DNA of 64,000 nucleotides from an uncultured Pseudomonadales bacterium (GCA_943789485.1 CALSUH010000004.1:24696-88695), one strand, 5' to 3'; numbered from the stretch's first letter, positions 45,757-55,858 are shown. Notes: generated from the letters alone by a model not told the origin. Numbers and translations are program-made.

Positions 45757-47886
45757 GTGAAAGTAAGAAAATTGAATGAAAACGCCAAGTCTTTGGCAAA
45801 ATTTCTGGTACACGGCCTGCTGGCTAGTGGCTTTCTTGTTTTTTTGTATACACCAGCCCTAGCCCAAATCCCTGCCGGGTATACCGTTGAACAAGCCGCG
45901 CAAGGAGAAATAGTTTATGAGGAACAGTGCGCAGTTTGCCACGGCTATAATCTAGAGGGTTTCGAGTTTGTACCCAGCCTCAGCGGAAACTTCTTCAGTC
46001 GCCGGTGGGGGGATAAACCAATTTCCGATCTTGCGACCAGCCTGCAGCGAATGCCACCGACGCAACCGGGCGGGCTTAGCTCGCCGGCATCTAGCCAACT
46101 TATCGCCTTTCTCCTGCAACGCAATGGCGCAGTAGCAGGCGCGACTCCTCTACCGCTGGCAATGGCGGATCTAGTTGGCCTAACTATTCCTGCGCAACCA
46201 TTAGTTCCGACCGAATTGAATCCGCGCGATCCCAGTTATGATACAAATGGACCCTTGGTTCCCGTGAGTCGGTTAAATAGCATGACTCCGGTTACCAATG
46301 CCATGTTATTAAACCCTCCAGCTGATGACTGGTTAATATGGCGCCGTACTCACGAGAACCTAGGGCATAGCCCGCTCGCTCAAATCAACAAAAACAATGT
46401 CGCTGATCTAGAAGCCGTCTGGACCTGGTCGCTACCGTCCGGTGCAAACATGATGACACCGCTAGTGCATGATGGTGTTCTCTTTGCCTATAGCAATGGT
46501 GATGTAGTGCAAGCCATCGATGCGACAAATGGCGATTTGTTATGGAGCTACCAAAGAGAGCTGGATAACGGTACCCGGGCCAGTTCAAAGAAAGGGGTCG
46601 CAATATTTGATGACAAAATTATTGTCCCCACCTCCGATGCTCACATTCTAGCGCTAGAGACAAAAACTGGCAGATTGCTCTGGGATCATCAAATCGACAC
46701 CCAAGGGGAAACCGATTTCATGATCAAGTCTGCCCCGATGGTGGTGAATGGTAAAGCAATTATTGGAATGACCGGTCAAACCGCTGTGGCCGGTGGCAAT
46801 TTTATTATTGCAATCGATCTGAATTCCGGCGAAGAAGCGTGGCGCTTCTACACCATCGCTAGGCCAGATGAACCAGGCGGAAATACCTGGAACAACCTGT
46901 CACTTGAGGAACGTACCGGTGGCTCTGTGTGGAACCCTGGCAGTTATGATCCACAGCTGAATCTTCTTTATTTCGGCCCCGCCCCTACCTATGACACCAA
47001 CTCGCTGAGAGTAAGAAGCGATGCGCCCGGCGTAACAAACGATGCCCTGTATACCAACTCTACCATCGCATTGAATGCCGATACTGGCGAACTGGTTTGG
47101 TATTTCCAACACATGCCGAACGATCAACTCGACCACGATTGGGCTTACGAGAGACAGATCATAACGCTGCCAGTTGATGGCGTGATGCGTAAAGCAATTG
47201 TCACCGGCGGCAAGGAAGCAATATTCGAAGCGGTGGACGCCGCCACCGGCGACTACTTATTTTCTATAGATCTCGATATGCAAAATGTCATTGCGGAAAT
47301 CGACCCTCGAACCGGGGACAAGACACTCACTCAACAAGCAGTCCCGGAGCCAGGCCAGGTGCTGGACGGTCTCTCCTTGAATGGCATCTGCCCCGATGCA
47401 TTGGGCGCGCGCAATATGCAGTCTTCCTCTTACAACCCCGCCACTGGCATATTGTATATTCCCATGCAAGACACTTGCATTAACAACCTCACCGAACGAC
47501 GCTGGCAAAAGTATCCTGATGCGTCCACCGACGGCCTTTGGGGTATGGTAAAGGCGATCGACCTAGAAACTCGCGAGGTAATTTGGACAAAGAGGCAATT
47601 CGCGCCGCCGGTCAGTGGCAATCTCACCACAGATAGTGGCTTGTTATTTAGCGGCTCAGTTGATCGTTATTTCAGAGCTGTCGATCAATCTGACGGCTCT
47701 GTGCTGTGGCAGCAGCGGTTGGACAATTCTCCCAGCTCCTACCCCATTACCTACCGGGTAGATGGAAAACAGTACGTTGCTGTAGCGACAAACTCAGGGA
47801 GTTTCCTCGCCAACAATATGGAACGTACTGCCGGGGTAAATAATCCACCAACAGGCGCCACTTTATGGGTGTTCGCGCTGCCGTAA
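45757..47886 (+). CDS. Quinohemoprotein dehydrogenase with N-terminal cytochrome c
   Basis: 709 residues from a GTG with AAGAAGG upstream. The signal peptide ends PALAQ. Residues ~43-125 are a cytochrome c domain with CAVCH (Cys58, Cys61, His62) and a Met in LQRMPPTQPGG. Residues ~185-709 are a PQQ propeller (DWLIWRRTHENLGHSPLAQI, WYFQHMPNDQLDHDWAYE, ending TLWVFALP). In the well-known type II quinohemoproteins the cytochrome is at the C-terminus; here it leads. A self-contained periplasmic alcohol or aldehyde oxidising enzyme; substrate unknown. Confidence 0.88.
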   Translation: MKVRKLNENAKSLAKFLVHGLLASGFLVFLYTPALAQIPAGYTVEQAAQGEIVYEEQCAVCHGYNLEGFEFVPSLSGNFFSRRWGDKPISDLATSLQRMPPTQPGGLSSPASSQLIAFLLQRNGAVAGATPLPLAMADLVGLTIPAQPLVPTELNPRDPSYDTNGPLVPVSRLNSMTPVTNAMLLNPPADDWLIWRRTHENLGHSPLAQINKNNVADLEAVWTWSLPSGANMMTPLVHDGVLFAYSNGDVVQAIDATNGDLLWSYQRELDNGTRASSKKGVAIFDDKIIVPTSDAHILALETKTGRLLWDHQIDTQGETDFMIKSAPMVVNGKAIIGMTGQTAVAGGNFIIAIDLNSGEEAWRFYTIARPDEPGGNTWNNLSLEERTGGSVWNPGSYDPQLNLLYFGPAPTYDTNSLRVRSDAPGVTNDALYTNSTIALNADTGELVWYFQHMPNDQLDHDWAYERQIITLPVDGVMRKAIVTGGKEAIFEAVDAATGDYLFSIDLDMQNVIAEIDPRTGDKTLTQQAVPEPGQVLDGLSLNGICPDALGARNMQSSSYNPATGILYIPMQDTCINNLTERRWQKYPDASTDGLWGMVKAIDLETREVIWTKRQFAPPVSGNLTTDSGLLFSGSVDRYFRAVDQSDGSVLWQQRLDNSPSSYPITYRVDGKQYVAVATNSGSFLANNMERTAGVNNPPTGATLWVFALP

Positions 47887-48148
47887 AAATGACTTTGTCA
47901 TGAATCCTGTATTTTTAGTTTACCGCCAAGGATTTCTACGTCTCGGTGCAGCCCTCTTAAGGGTATTTACGTACGCACTCGACAGCCTTTAGCAGGAGAG
48001 CAGAACTCCCAAACTTTTGTTCCCCCCAGCTAACTAATGACATTCGTGTCATTTTTATGTTCAAATCCTCTAAAGAAGATTTTTTAATCCGTAATGTGCG
48101 CAATTCGGTTTCATAAACGCACTACTCGGATTGATTGATTGACAAACA

Positions 48149-48931
48149 ATGAGTGATATAACAATGATCGAATATACCAAACAAAACCACGTCGCCACAT
48201 TTACCCTGAACAATCCTCCGGTAAACGTATGGACGCCACAATTGCATAAAAATTTCTATCAACAACTGCGTAAATTTCTTGCAGATGACGACGTTCGCGT
48301 GGGTATTCTCACCGGTACAGGTGACCGTGCTTTCAGTGCCGGAGACGATATCAAGACGCCAAGGGTTGAACACAACCTGAAAACTCAGGTGCAGAAACAC
48401 CTGAACGGGTCCGCAGAAGACGAAGATCTAGAGTACCCGGGCTGGGAACGGGAAATCCTGCGCTTGCCGCGTTACAAACCTATCATCGGTGCGGTAAACG
48501 GTGTCTGTGTCGGCCAAGGTCTGGTTTACCTGTTGATGCTCACTGATATTCGAATTGCCGCCAGTCACGCAGAAATTGGCTTCCCAGAAATAGCATGGGG
48601 TATGGGAGGGGCCGGAGGCGCTACCCGCCTGAGCCGCTTCATTCCCCATACTGCTGCCATGTACATGTTGTTGACCGGAGAAAAACTATCCGCACAACGG
48701 GCTCTCGAATACACCCTAATCAATGAAGTTGTAGAGAAAGAACACCTGATGCCTCGTGCTATGGAGTTGGCACAGCGTATCGCCAGTCATGAACCCATGG
48801 CAGTTAAGGTCGAAATGGAAGCGAGCTATAACTGTATGGACATGTCTCGGAGTGAGGCCTTGAATTATACATCTCACCTGTATCGCTTGCAGCGGCTGGC
48901 AACGCAATCCTTACCCGATCTCGACAAATAA
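48149..48931 (+). CDS. Enoyl-CoA hydratase/isomerase
   Basis: 260 residues. The crotonase oxyanion hole segments are GDRAFSAGDDIKT and VNGVCVGQGLVYLL. IGFPEIAWGMGGAGGATRLS carries the catalytic Glu region. A longer loop (about residues 72-95, acidic) distinguishes it from the housekeeping FadB-type. First gene of a catabolic operon with an acyl-CoA ligase, a transporter and an amide-hydrolase-like gene. The size and the ligase neighbour resemble CaiD/CaiC, but carnitine as substrate is not supported by anything else. Confidence 0.85.
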   Translation: MSDITMIEYTKQNHVATFTLNNPPVNVWTPQLHKNFYQQLRKFLADDDVRVGILTGTGDRAFSAGDDIKTPRVEHNLKTQVQKHLNGSAEDEDLEYPGWEREILRLPRYKPIIGAVNGVCVGQGLVYLLMLTDIRIAASHAEIGFPEIAWGMGGAGGATRLSRFIPHTAAMYMLLTGEKLSAQRALEYTLINEVVEKEHLMPRAMELAQRIASHEPMAVKVEMEASYNCMDMSRSEALNYTSHLYRLQRLATQSLPDLDK

Positions 48932-48956
48932 CTAGCAGACAAATAGAGGCACTCTC

Positions 48957-50612
48957 ATGTCGGGCAAAGAAAACAGTACTGATAAAGGCGTGCAACAGGC
49001 CGAACAGATCCGAGAAGCAGTCTCTGAAGTCGTACTGCCGCAGAACATAGGCGAACTGATAGGGCAGATAGCTCAAGAGAAGCCGGATAAGACAGCCTGT
49101 TATATTATCGAGAAACAGCACGGTCTCAGCTACCTTGCGCTGCAGGAAAAGAGTAATCGTCTTGCTGACTCCCTTGAGAAAGCCGGTGTAAGAAAAGCCG
49201 ATCATGTTGCCCTGTTATTACCTAATTCACCGGAGTTTCTGATTTCATGGCTAGCCATTGCCAAGCTTGGGGCGGTAATAGTCCCGGTAAACAATAACTA
49301 CAAACCTGCCGAACTGGACTATGTTCTTGCTGACTCGAAGAGTAGCTACCTTATTCTTGATGAGAGTTGCCTGTCTTCTTTCCAGGGTATGACACACAGG
49401 CCTAATAGCCTTGCTGACTCTCACATCGTGCTTCGTACTGATCAACAGGACGACAATTCAGTACTAGCTGATTTCAATCAACTGCTTGAAACCGGCGATC
49501 CAGATTTCAGTCCGAAACAGCTTGTGTGTCTGGACGACTTGTTGCAAATACAATACACCTCAGGCACCACGGGTTTTCCCAAGGGCTGCATGCAGACGCA
49601 TGAGTACTGGCTGCTTGCTGCCTTTACCGCGTTGGAATTTACCAAGGATTTTGAGATCGAAAACTGTTTGTCGGTTTTTCCTCTCTTTTACATGGAGGCC
49701 CAAATAAAATTCCTACTCTCAGTGGTGAGGGGAGGCACAGTCTATCTGGCTAAGCAGCCGAGTATTTCCAAACTCATGCATTGGATTCGCGACTACGAGA
49801 TTCATACCTGTACTTTTCATGAAGTGGCCATGAAAGGCATACCAGTAGCAGAAGACGATGCGGTTAATCCGCTGGTGTATGTCAATGCCTTCCAGTACAA
49901 GGGTGACAGTCATTCTCAACTCGAGACACGATTTGATGTTGTTGGCCGGGACGCGTTTGCAATGACAGAAATCGGCATGGGTACCTTCGTACCCGCAGCT
50001 GCGACCCATATGGTAGGTAGCGGTTCCTGTGGATTGGCTGCCCCTATGCGCGAGTTGAAGATCGTCGATGGCGATGGCAAAGAAGTTGAGCAAGGAAAAA
50101 GTGGCACGCTGTGGGTCCGTGGTCCTGGACTGTTTCTCGGTTACTTCGAGAAGCCGGAGGCTAACGCGACTGAATTCAATGGCGATTGGTTCTGCACTGG
50201 CGACATTGCCAGGCAAGATCAGAATGGCTATTTCTATATCGTAGGACGCACCAAGGAGATGATTAAGCGAAGTGGCGAGAACATCGCAGCACGAGAGGTG
50301 GAATCAGTACTCAGACAATTACCCGAAATTAGTGAAGCCGCTGTCCTAGCAGTTCCAGATGCAATCAGACGTGAAGAGGTAAAAGCGCTACTCATTCTCG
50401 CACAGGGCATTTCTCCAGAGCAATGTCCCCCCTCCCTCGTAATAGAACACTGTGCCAGACAACTAGCGCAGTTCAAAGTGCCACGTTATATCGGCTACGT
50501 GAAGAACTTCCCTCGCACCCCTTCCAATAAAATTGCCAAGCAACAGATACAGGATCAAGCGGGAGAACCCCGTATCGGGACATTTGATCGCATTGATGAT
50601 GTGTGGCGCTGA
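48957..50612 (+). CDS. AMP-dependent acyl-CoA ligase (CaiC-like)
   Basis: 551 residues. Adenylate-forming signatures are complete: QYTSGTTGFPKGCMQTH (P-loop), GDIARQDQNGYFYIVGRTKEM (A8 hinge) and the C-terminal catalytic Lys in TPSNKIAKQQ. It activates a carboxylic acid as the CoA thioester in the cytosol. It lies 25 bp after the hydratase gene. The acid is likely what the downstream transporter imports or the hydrolase releases. Confidence 0.9.
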   Translation: MSGKENSTDKGVQQAEQIREAVSEVVLPQNIGELIGQIAQEKPDKTACYIIEKQHGLSYLALQEKSNRLADSLEKAGVRKADHVALLLPNSPEFLISWLAIAKLGAVIVPVNNNYKPAELDYVLADSKSSYLILDESCLSSFQGMTHRPNSLADSHIVLRTDQQDDNSVLADFNQLLETGDPDFSPKQLVCLDDLLQIQYTSGTTGFPKGCMQTHEYWLLAAFTALEFTKDFEIENCLSVFPLFYMEAQIKFLLSVVRGGTVYLAKQPSISKLMHWIRDYEIHTCTFHEVAMKGIPVAEDDAVNPLVYVNAFQYKGDSHSQLETRFDVVGRDAFAMTEIGMGTFVPAAATHMVGSGSCGLAAPMRELKIVDGDGKEVEQGKSGTLWVRGPGLFLGYFEKPEANATEFNGDWFCTGDIARQDQNGYFYIVGRTKEMIKRSGENIAAREVESVLRQLPEISEAAVLAVPDAIRREEVKALLILAQGISPEQCPPSLVIEHCARQLAQFKVPRYIGYVKNFPRTPSNKIAKQQIQDQAGEPRIGTFDRIDDVWR

Positions 50613-50681
50613 CTGCAAACAATTCATCAAAGAAGAAACGCAACGGGACATTAGGCAAAAATAAGAATCAGGGAAAATATT

Positions 50682-52121
50682 ATGGAACAATTAGTCGATC
50701 CTTTCTTACTGGCAATTTTCTGGATATGCGTGTTAATTCCATGCGGCATATTTCTACGCAATAGATTCACACTCTTTCAAAAATACCTCGTTCCTTCTTG
50801 TCTTATCGCTGGGTTCATTGGCATGATTTTGATGAATCTCGGTCTGGTTGGCGTGCTGTCAACAGAAGGTTGGGCGCCGCTAAATTTTTCTACCTTTGCC
50901 TCGCTTACTGCAATTTTGTTTACGCTTAATTTTACAATGATTGGGTTCAACGCTGGCAAGCCGAGTCAGGGAAGCGGCATGAATAAGGATATGACGCGGG
51001 GAGTAATTTGGCTTTCTCTCACGTTTGTCGGTGCCTATGGGGTGTTGATTGTAGTCGGTATTTCGATAATCACCGTCTACAACCTTTTAACCAATGCAGG
51101 CCTAGAGGCAGCCACCTCTATCAACCTTGTACAAGGTTTTACCGGCGGACCCGCTGGCGCCATGGTTATGGCACAGATCTGGTTAGATAACGCAAGCAAT
51201 CCCGATGTCACACAAATAATGGATATTTCACCGGATGTTCTAGTAATGGCCGTAAGTTACGGTGCCATAGGTTTTCTTGTTGCTGCGTTTGTCGGTGTGC
51301 CACTCGCCAACTTCGGGCTGAAGAAAGGGCTTGCCGCACACACCACTAGTACAAAACTTGACGCATCCTTCGTCAAAGGGGTCATGCCGCCGGAATCGGA
51401 AACATCAATGGCAAGGCACACATTACACCCTGCTAATATCGACACACTAACTTTTCATTTTGCGCTGCTAGGCACAGCGCTATTCTGTACTTGGTGGTTG
51501 AGTTATACGCTCAAGCTACTTCTACCAAGCGATCTCGCCGCACTGGGCTTCGGCCTGATGTACATGTGGGGCATGTGCTGTGCAATTGTTATACGCAAGA
51601 TCATAGTCGCCCTCAGTTTTGACTATCTTATTGACGACCAACTGATACATAGGATCAATGGCTTGCTGGTAGACTTTCTCATGATCGCTGCACTCATGGC
51701 TGTGCAATGGGATGTGTTGGCCAGATATATAATCCCCTTCATCATCACGGTTGTTGTCGCCACTGCCGCCCTTTTCTTCTGGTTCTGGATTCCATCTCGT
51801 TGGCTGGGCCAGAGCGGATTGGAGCGCTTTTTGGTAAATTTTGCTGCATGCACGGGAACGTTAGCTTCCAGCTTGTTGCTTATGCGCATAGTAGACCCCG
51901 GTGGCAAATCGCTAGTGCCTGCAGAAGCAGGCTTCTCCCAATTTGCCATGATTCTCCCAATAGCTCCGTTGGCTTTCTTTGTGTTTCCAACACTCGGTGT
52001 GCGCACAACATTAAGTAGCGTGTTCTACATCGGATTACTTATCCTGCTGGTATGTGGCACCTTGTTACTTGTTTTGAAAAAAACAGGTTACTGGGGTAAT
52101 GCCGGCAAGTCAGCTGACTGA
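50682..52121 (+). CDS. GltS-like (sodium/glutamate symporter-type) membrane transporter
   Basis: 479 residues with about twelve hydrophobic segments. The two-fold ESS/GltS pattern is suggested by YLVPSCLIAGFIGMILM at the N-terminus and VQGFTGGPAGAMVMAQIW, a Gly-rich re-entrant-loop type sequence, with a related loop in NFAACTGTLASSLLLMRIVD in the second half. Na+-driven uptake of a small carboxylate is the family role; the ligand here is unknown. Lies in the hydratase/ligase operon. Confidence 0.75.
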   Translation: MEQLVDPFLLAIFWICVLIPCGIFLRNRFTLFQKYLVPSCLIAGFIGMILMNLGLVGVLSTEGWAPLNFSTFASLTAILFTLNFTMIGFNAGKPSQGSGMNKDMTRGVIWLSLTFVGAYGVLIVVGISIITVYNLLTNAGLEAATSINLVQGFTGGPAGAMVMAQIWLDNASNPDVTQIMDISPDVLVMAVSYGAIGFLVAAFVGVPLANFGLKKGLAAHTTSTKLDASFVKGVMPPESETSMARHTLHPANIDTLTFHFALLGTALFCTWWLSYTLKLLLPSDLAALGFGLMYMWGMCCAIVIRKIIVALSFDYLIDDQLIHRINGLLVDFLMIAALMAVQWDVLARYIIPFIITVVVATAALFFWFWIPSRWLGQSGLERFLVNFAACTGTLASSLLLMRIVDPGGKSLVPAEAGFSQFAMILPIAPLAFFVFPTLGVRTTLSSVFYIGLLILLVCGTLLLVLKKTGYWGNAGKSAD

Positions 52122-52141
52122 CCTGTTCGCGGAGAATATTA

Positions 52142-53341
52142 GTGTCTGAGCTATTTGATGATCGGCAGTGGATGCGGGGTTTTCCACCGGCCAATGAAAA
52201 CATTATAAGTGCTAGCAAAGGCAATAGCGCGAGTTGGCCGGAGCGACGCTGGTCATTCTCCAATATGCAGCAGCTAGTGCCAACTAAGACAGTATGGCGT
52301 GGCACTGGAGCCACGCGGGATCTCGAAACTAAGACATCGGCCCTCAATGAGCTGATGATTGAGACCGAAGAGGGTAGACAGCTTAGCTGGCAAGAGGCGA
52401 TCGACGCTACTCACACCGACGGCTTGGCTTTCTTGCACAAAGGCCAGCTAAAGTATGAGGTCTATAGCGGCTACTGCGGTCCGCATAATTCTCATCTTAT
52501 TATGTCTTCTGCTAAGTCTTTTGCGGGACTGTTGGCGGAAATGCTGATAGCAGATGGAAAGGTCGACGAAGACGCCTTTGTGCCACACTATCTTCCTGAA
52601 CTGTCCAATACCGCTTGGAAAGACGCGACAGTGCGTCAAGTGATGGACATGCTAATTAGCATGGAATTTCATGAAGACTATTTAGACCCCTCTTCAGATG
52701 TTTGGCGCTACCTCAAATCCGGCGGAATGGTTGCCGGAGAGATACCTCAAGAGGAACCGCAGCATCTGGCAGAATACTTGGCGACTATTAAGAAATCGGG
52801 TGAGCACGGGCAGGCATTCGCCTACCGAGAGCCTAATATAAACGTACTCACTTTCATCATACAGCGAGTCCTTGGCTGCGAACTACAGGATATCTTATCC
52901 GATATATTCTGGTCTCATATCGGCGCTGAGCACGACAGCTACTATATGGTTGATCCCGCCGGTTGCTGCACCACGTTTGCCTGTACTCTGCGCGACTTCT
53001 TACGGTTTGGTGAATATGTGCGCTTAGGAGTCGGAAAAGGTCTAAATGATGGGCTTATTTTCAAAAAAATCGTTGCAGGCGGCGATCCTGTGCTATTTGC
53101 GAAAGCTGGGATTCCAGCAATGAAGGGTTGGTCATACAAGTCGCAATGGTGGGTCCGGCACCAAGCCCAGGGTAACGCTGCCTTAGCTCGAGGAGCCTAT
53201 GGGCAAATTCTCTATATTGATCCGGCCAATGAATTGGTTGTTGCCAAGTTTGCCTCCAGCCAATTATCACCGGGATACCTTAATGACCCCATCGTAATGC
53301 CAATGATAGATGCCGCTGTCGACTGTATCCTTAACGCGTAG
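52142..53341 (+). CDS. Serine hydrolase, NylB/class C beta-lactamase family
   Basis: 399 residues from a GTG 20 bp after the transporter stop. The active-site SxxK is SSAK (Ser122, Lys125) in IMSSAKSFAGLL; the extended N-terminus (WMRGFPPANENII) and the PHNSHLIMSSAKS context match 6-aminohexanoate-dimer hydrolase (NylB)-type enzymes. No signal peptide, so it is cytosolic, unlike most family members. It may cleave an amide or ester taken up by the transporter before CoA activation. Confidence 0.8.
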   Translation: MSELFDDRQWMRGFPPANENIISASKGNSASWPERRWSFSNMQQLVPTKTVWRGTGATRDLETKTSALNELMIETEEGRQLSWQEAIDATHTDGLAFLHKGQLKYEVYSGYCGPHNSHLIMSSAKSFAGLLAEMLIADGKVDEDAFVPHYLPELSNTAWKDATVRQVMDMLISMEFHEDYLDPSSDVWRYLKSGGMVAGEIPQEEPQHLAEYLATIKKSGEHGQAFAYREPNINVLTFIIQRVLGCELQDILSDIFWSHIGAEHDSYYMVDPAGCCTTFACTLRDFLRFGEYVRLGVGKGLNDGLIFKKIVAGGDPVLFAKAGIPAMKGWSYKSQWWVRHQAQGNAALARGAYGQILYIDPANELVVAKFASSQLSPGYLNDPIVMPMIDAAVDCILNA

Positions 53342-53368
53342 AAACAGAGCGTCGGACACAGCAATTAT

Positions 53369-54094
53369 TTATACGTCGCGACCTAGGTGTTTGATAGTAG
53401 TCAGGGGTTTTGTCCACTTGAGTTTCTCAGCAGGAACATCCTGCGCATAGAATGCTCGAAACCAGGCGAGCGATATCAGCTCTGCTACCTGCTCAGGCTT
53501 CTTCGCCAACTTTTTGTGGCGCGCAGATTTGCTGATATAAATCTCCCTAAGCAACTCATCCACCATTGCCGACATGGACCAGACCAGCAGAGTTTTTACT
53601 TCGGTATTTGCCTTTTGCGCCGCCTCAGCAAAGTGCGATTCAAAATCTTGAATAACTCGCCGGCACCAGTTGTGGTTGTTTTTTTCACGAAAACGTTTGA
53701 ACGCCGATCTCTCGCGACTAAGCGGTTCGATACAGGCCAGCAGTGCCGCGTTGCGGGCATAGGTAGCGACATAGTAGAGGTTGGATTGGAGAATTTTGTC
53801 GAAGGTGTTGCGAGTTTCAATATGAGGACGACCCTCGGACAAAAAAGTAAAGTAGGCAATCATCACCGCTTCGGCAGCGAATGAGCAATTTTCGAAATAC
53901 AGGTAAAAAGTACCCCGTGCCATTTGAGCATCAGAAACAATGTCTTTGACCGTCAACGAGGTGTAGCCAACAGCCTCAAGCTGGCGCGCTGTGGCCGCCA
54001 GAACCCTAGCATGCGTTACCAGCCGTTTAGGGCTGCCCTCTAAATCAACAGCTTGTTGTGTCAGAACTTTACTAAATCGAATTGCTTTAACCAA
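53369..54094 (-). CDS. TetR-family transcriptional regulator
   Basis: 241 residues, starting at a TTG. The helix-turn-helix is VGYTSLTVKDIVSDAQMARG with TFYLYFEN following, the classic TetR recognition helix. The C-terminal ligand domain is helical. It converges on the hydratase/ligase/transporter/hydrolase operon with only 28 bp between stops, so it likely controls that operon or the 4CL-like gene. No operator could be picked out. Confidence 0.85.
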   Translation of the reverse strand: MVKAIRFSKVLTQQAVDLEGSPKRLVTHARVLAATARQLEAVGYTSLTVKDIVSDAQMARGTFYLYFENCSFAAEAVMIAYFTFLSEGRPHIETRNTFDKILQSNLYYVATYARNAALLACIEPLSRERSAFKRFREKNNHNWCRRVIQDFESHFAEAAQKANTEVKTLLVWSMSAMVDELLREIYISKSARHKKLAKKPEQVAELISLAWFRAFYAQDVPAEKLKWTKPLTTIKHLGRDV

Positions 54095-54242
54095 GTTAGA
54101 AACACAGCCTCGTTGAACACACGAAAAGAATTACGGTACAGGGTAGATCACCGCTTTTTATTGCACAAGTCGGAGAAAACGCGGTTCTTCCTGCGAATAT
54201 TAATACCGATAAGGATGTAAGAGCATACAGTACTTCGTGGTT

Positions 54243-54281
54243 GCCTGATTGAATACGGCCGCATTCAAGACTGCAAGCGCC
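54243..54281. repeat. Dispersed palindromic repeat, copy 1
   Basis: GCCTGATTGAATACGGCCGC followed by ATTCAAGACTGCAAGCGCC. It contains TGAAT/ATTCA arms. Near-identical copies lie at 63289-63336 and 63755-63803. A REP-like element between the TetR and 4CL-like genes. Confidence 0.65.
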
Positions 54282-54316
54282 ACCATTAAGTAAAACCGTG
54301 TTTCACCTAAAGGAAT

Positions 54317-55858
54317 TCAAGATTGATCACGAAGCAGACGGCGCAATATTTTTCCTGATGCCGATTTAGGAATTGAATCTACAAACTGAACTATGCGTAT
54401 CTGTTTATAACTTGCCACTTTATCCGCCACGAATCGTTGGATCTCTTCCGCTGACGCCGACGCGCCTTCTCTTAGGGCTATGAAGGCTTTAGGTAATTCA
54501 CCTGCTTCATCATCGGGAACACCGATCACTGCGGCATCGGCTATGGCGGGGTGAGTTACCAGCAAGGCCTCCAATTCCGCCGGCGGTACTTGAAAGCCTT
54601 TAAATTTGATCAGTTCTTTGAGGCGATCAACAATCGTAAAATGGCCATCATCATCTACATGGCCAACATCGCCTGTGTGTAACCAGCCATCTTCGTCAAT
54701 TGTTGCTGCAGTGGCCTCGACGTTATTCAAGTAGCCGGTCATCACTTGCGGCCCTTTTACCCAGATCTCGCCATCTTCACCGATACCGAGGCCTTTCCCA
54801 GATTCAGGATCAACAATTTGACCCATCGTAGAGGGTGTCAATATACCAATAGTGCCAGGCTTGAACTGACCCGCCGGCGTCGCATGACTCACCGGCGATA
54901 ATTCCGTCATCCCGTATCCTTGAACAACTTCACAGCCTAGGCGAGTTGCGGCTTCCTCAGCAAGCTCGGCACCCAACGGAGCTGCACCACTGAATACAGA
55001 CTGCAAAGTACTCAAATCATAATTGTCCACCATCGGATGTTTAGCCAGAGCAAGCACAATAGGAGGAGCCACGAATGCTCGAGTTACCTTGTAATCCTGC
55101 GATAGCTGGAGGAATTGCTCCAAATCGAAGCGCGCCATAGTTACAACTTTGCCTCCCTGTGCTAGAGCACTATTCATTAGTACCTGCATTCCATAGATAT
55201 GAAAAAACGGCAGGAATGAAAGAATCGTTTCGCCCTCCGCGATAGGTAACATTGCAGAGGTTTGCAGTAAATTAGCCACAAGATTACGATGGCTCAACAT
55301 GACACCCTTAGACAAGCCAGTAGTTCCGGAAGAATAAGGCAAAACTATAATGTCATCGGGAGAGACTTCGACCTGATCTTCTAATGGCTCACCAGCTAGC
55401 GAGGAAAGTGATGCAACATCGCTGGGATCGATAGTGAAGATTTCCTCGACATCGGTCCCCTCAACAGCTTCTTGCGCCACCGAGAGAAACATCGATACAG
55501 TGACCAGCAATTTTGCACCCGAATCTTTCAGCTGGTGTTTCACTTCATGGGCTGTATACGTGGGATTAACTGTAGTAACTGTACTTCCCGCCCATGCAGT
55601 GCCATGAAATACCACGGCATACTCGGGAATATTGGGCGCCATTATGGCGAGCACGTCGCCTTTACCGAAGCCACGTTGCTGAAGGCCACCGGCTAAGGCT
55701 TTCACTTGCTCTGTGAATTCTGCATAAGTCAGCGAACGCCCGGTACTCCCCTCGACCAGCGCAGGCTCGCTTGAAAGCCGCTGCGCATGCTGCAAGACAA
55801 ATGGAGTTAATAGGGTTTCCGGTACAGTGATATCAGGAAGTAGGCTGCTGTGAATCAT
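54317..55858 (-). CDS. 4-coumarate-CoA ligase-like acyl-CoA synthetase
   Basis: 513 residues. Adenylate-forming signatures: LPYSSGTTGLSKGVMLSHRN, YGMTELSP, TGDVGHVDDDGHFTIVDRLKE, the 4CL-type KFKGFQVPPAELEALL, and the catalytic Lys in PKSASGKILRRLL. The overall order matches plant-type 4CL and related medium/long-chain acyl-CoA ligases. Cytosolic. Not contiguous with the catabolic operon. Substrate class (aromatic or aliphatic acid) is not decidable by eye. Confidence 0.9.
   Translation of the reverse strand: MIHSSLLPDITVPETLLTPFVLQHAQRLSSEPALVEGSTGRSLTYAEFTEQVKALAGGLQQRGFGKGDVLAIMAPNIPEYAVVFHGTAWAGSTVTTVNPTYTAHEVKHQLKDSGAKLLVTVSMFLSVAQEAVEGTDVEEIFTIDPSDVASLSSLAGEPLEDQVEVSPDDIIVLPYSSGTTGLSKGVMLSHRNLVANLLQTSAMLPIAEGETILSFLPFFHIYGMQVLMNSALAQGGKVVTMARFDLEQFLQLSQDYKVTRAFVAPPIVLALAKHPMVDNYDLSTLQSVFSGAAPLGAELAEEAATRLGCEVVQGYGMTELSPVSHATPAGQFKPGTIGILTPSTMGQIVDPESGKGLGIGEDGEIWVKGPQVMTGYLNNVEATAATIDEDGWLHTGDVGHVDDDGHFTIVDRLKELIKFKGFQVPPAELEALLVTHPAIADAAVIGVPDDEAGELPKAFIALREGASASAEEIQRFVADKVASYKQIRIVQFVDSIPKSASGKILRRLLRDQS

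Noticed and set aside
48149..50612. Carnitine (cai) pathway
   Set aside because: The hydratase and ligase resemble CaiD and CaiC in size only. The nearest CaiB-family gene is about 36 kb away and there is no CaiA or CaiT.
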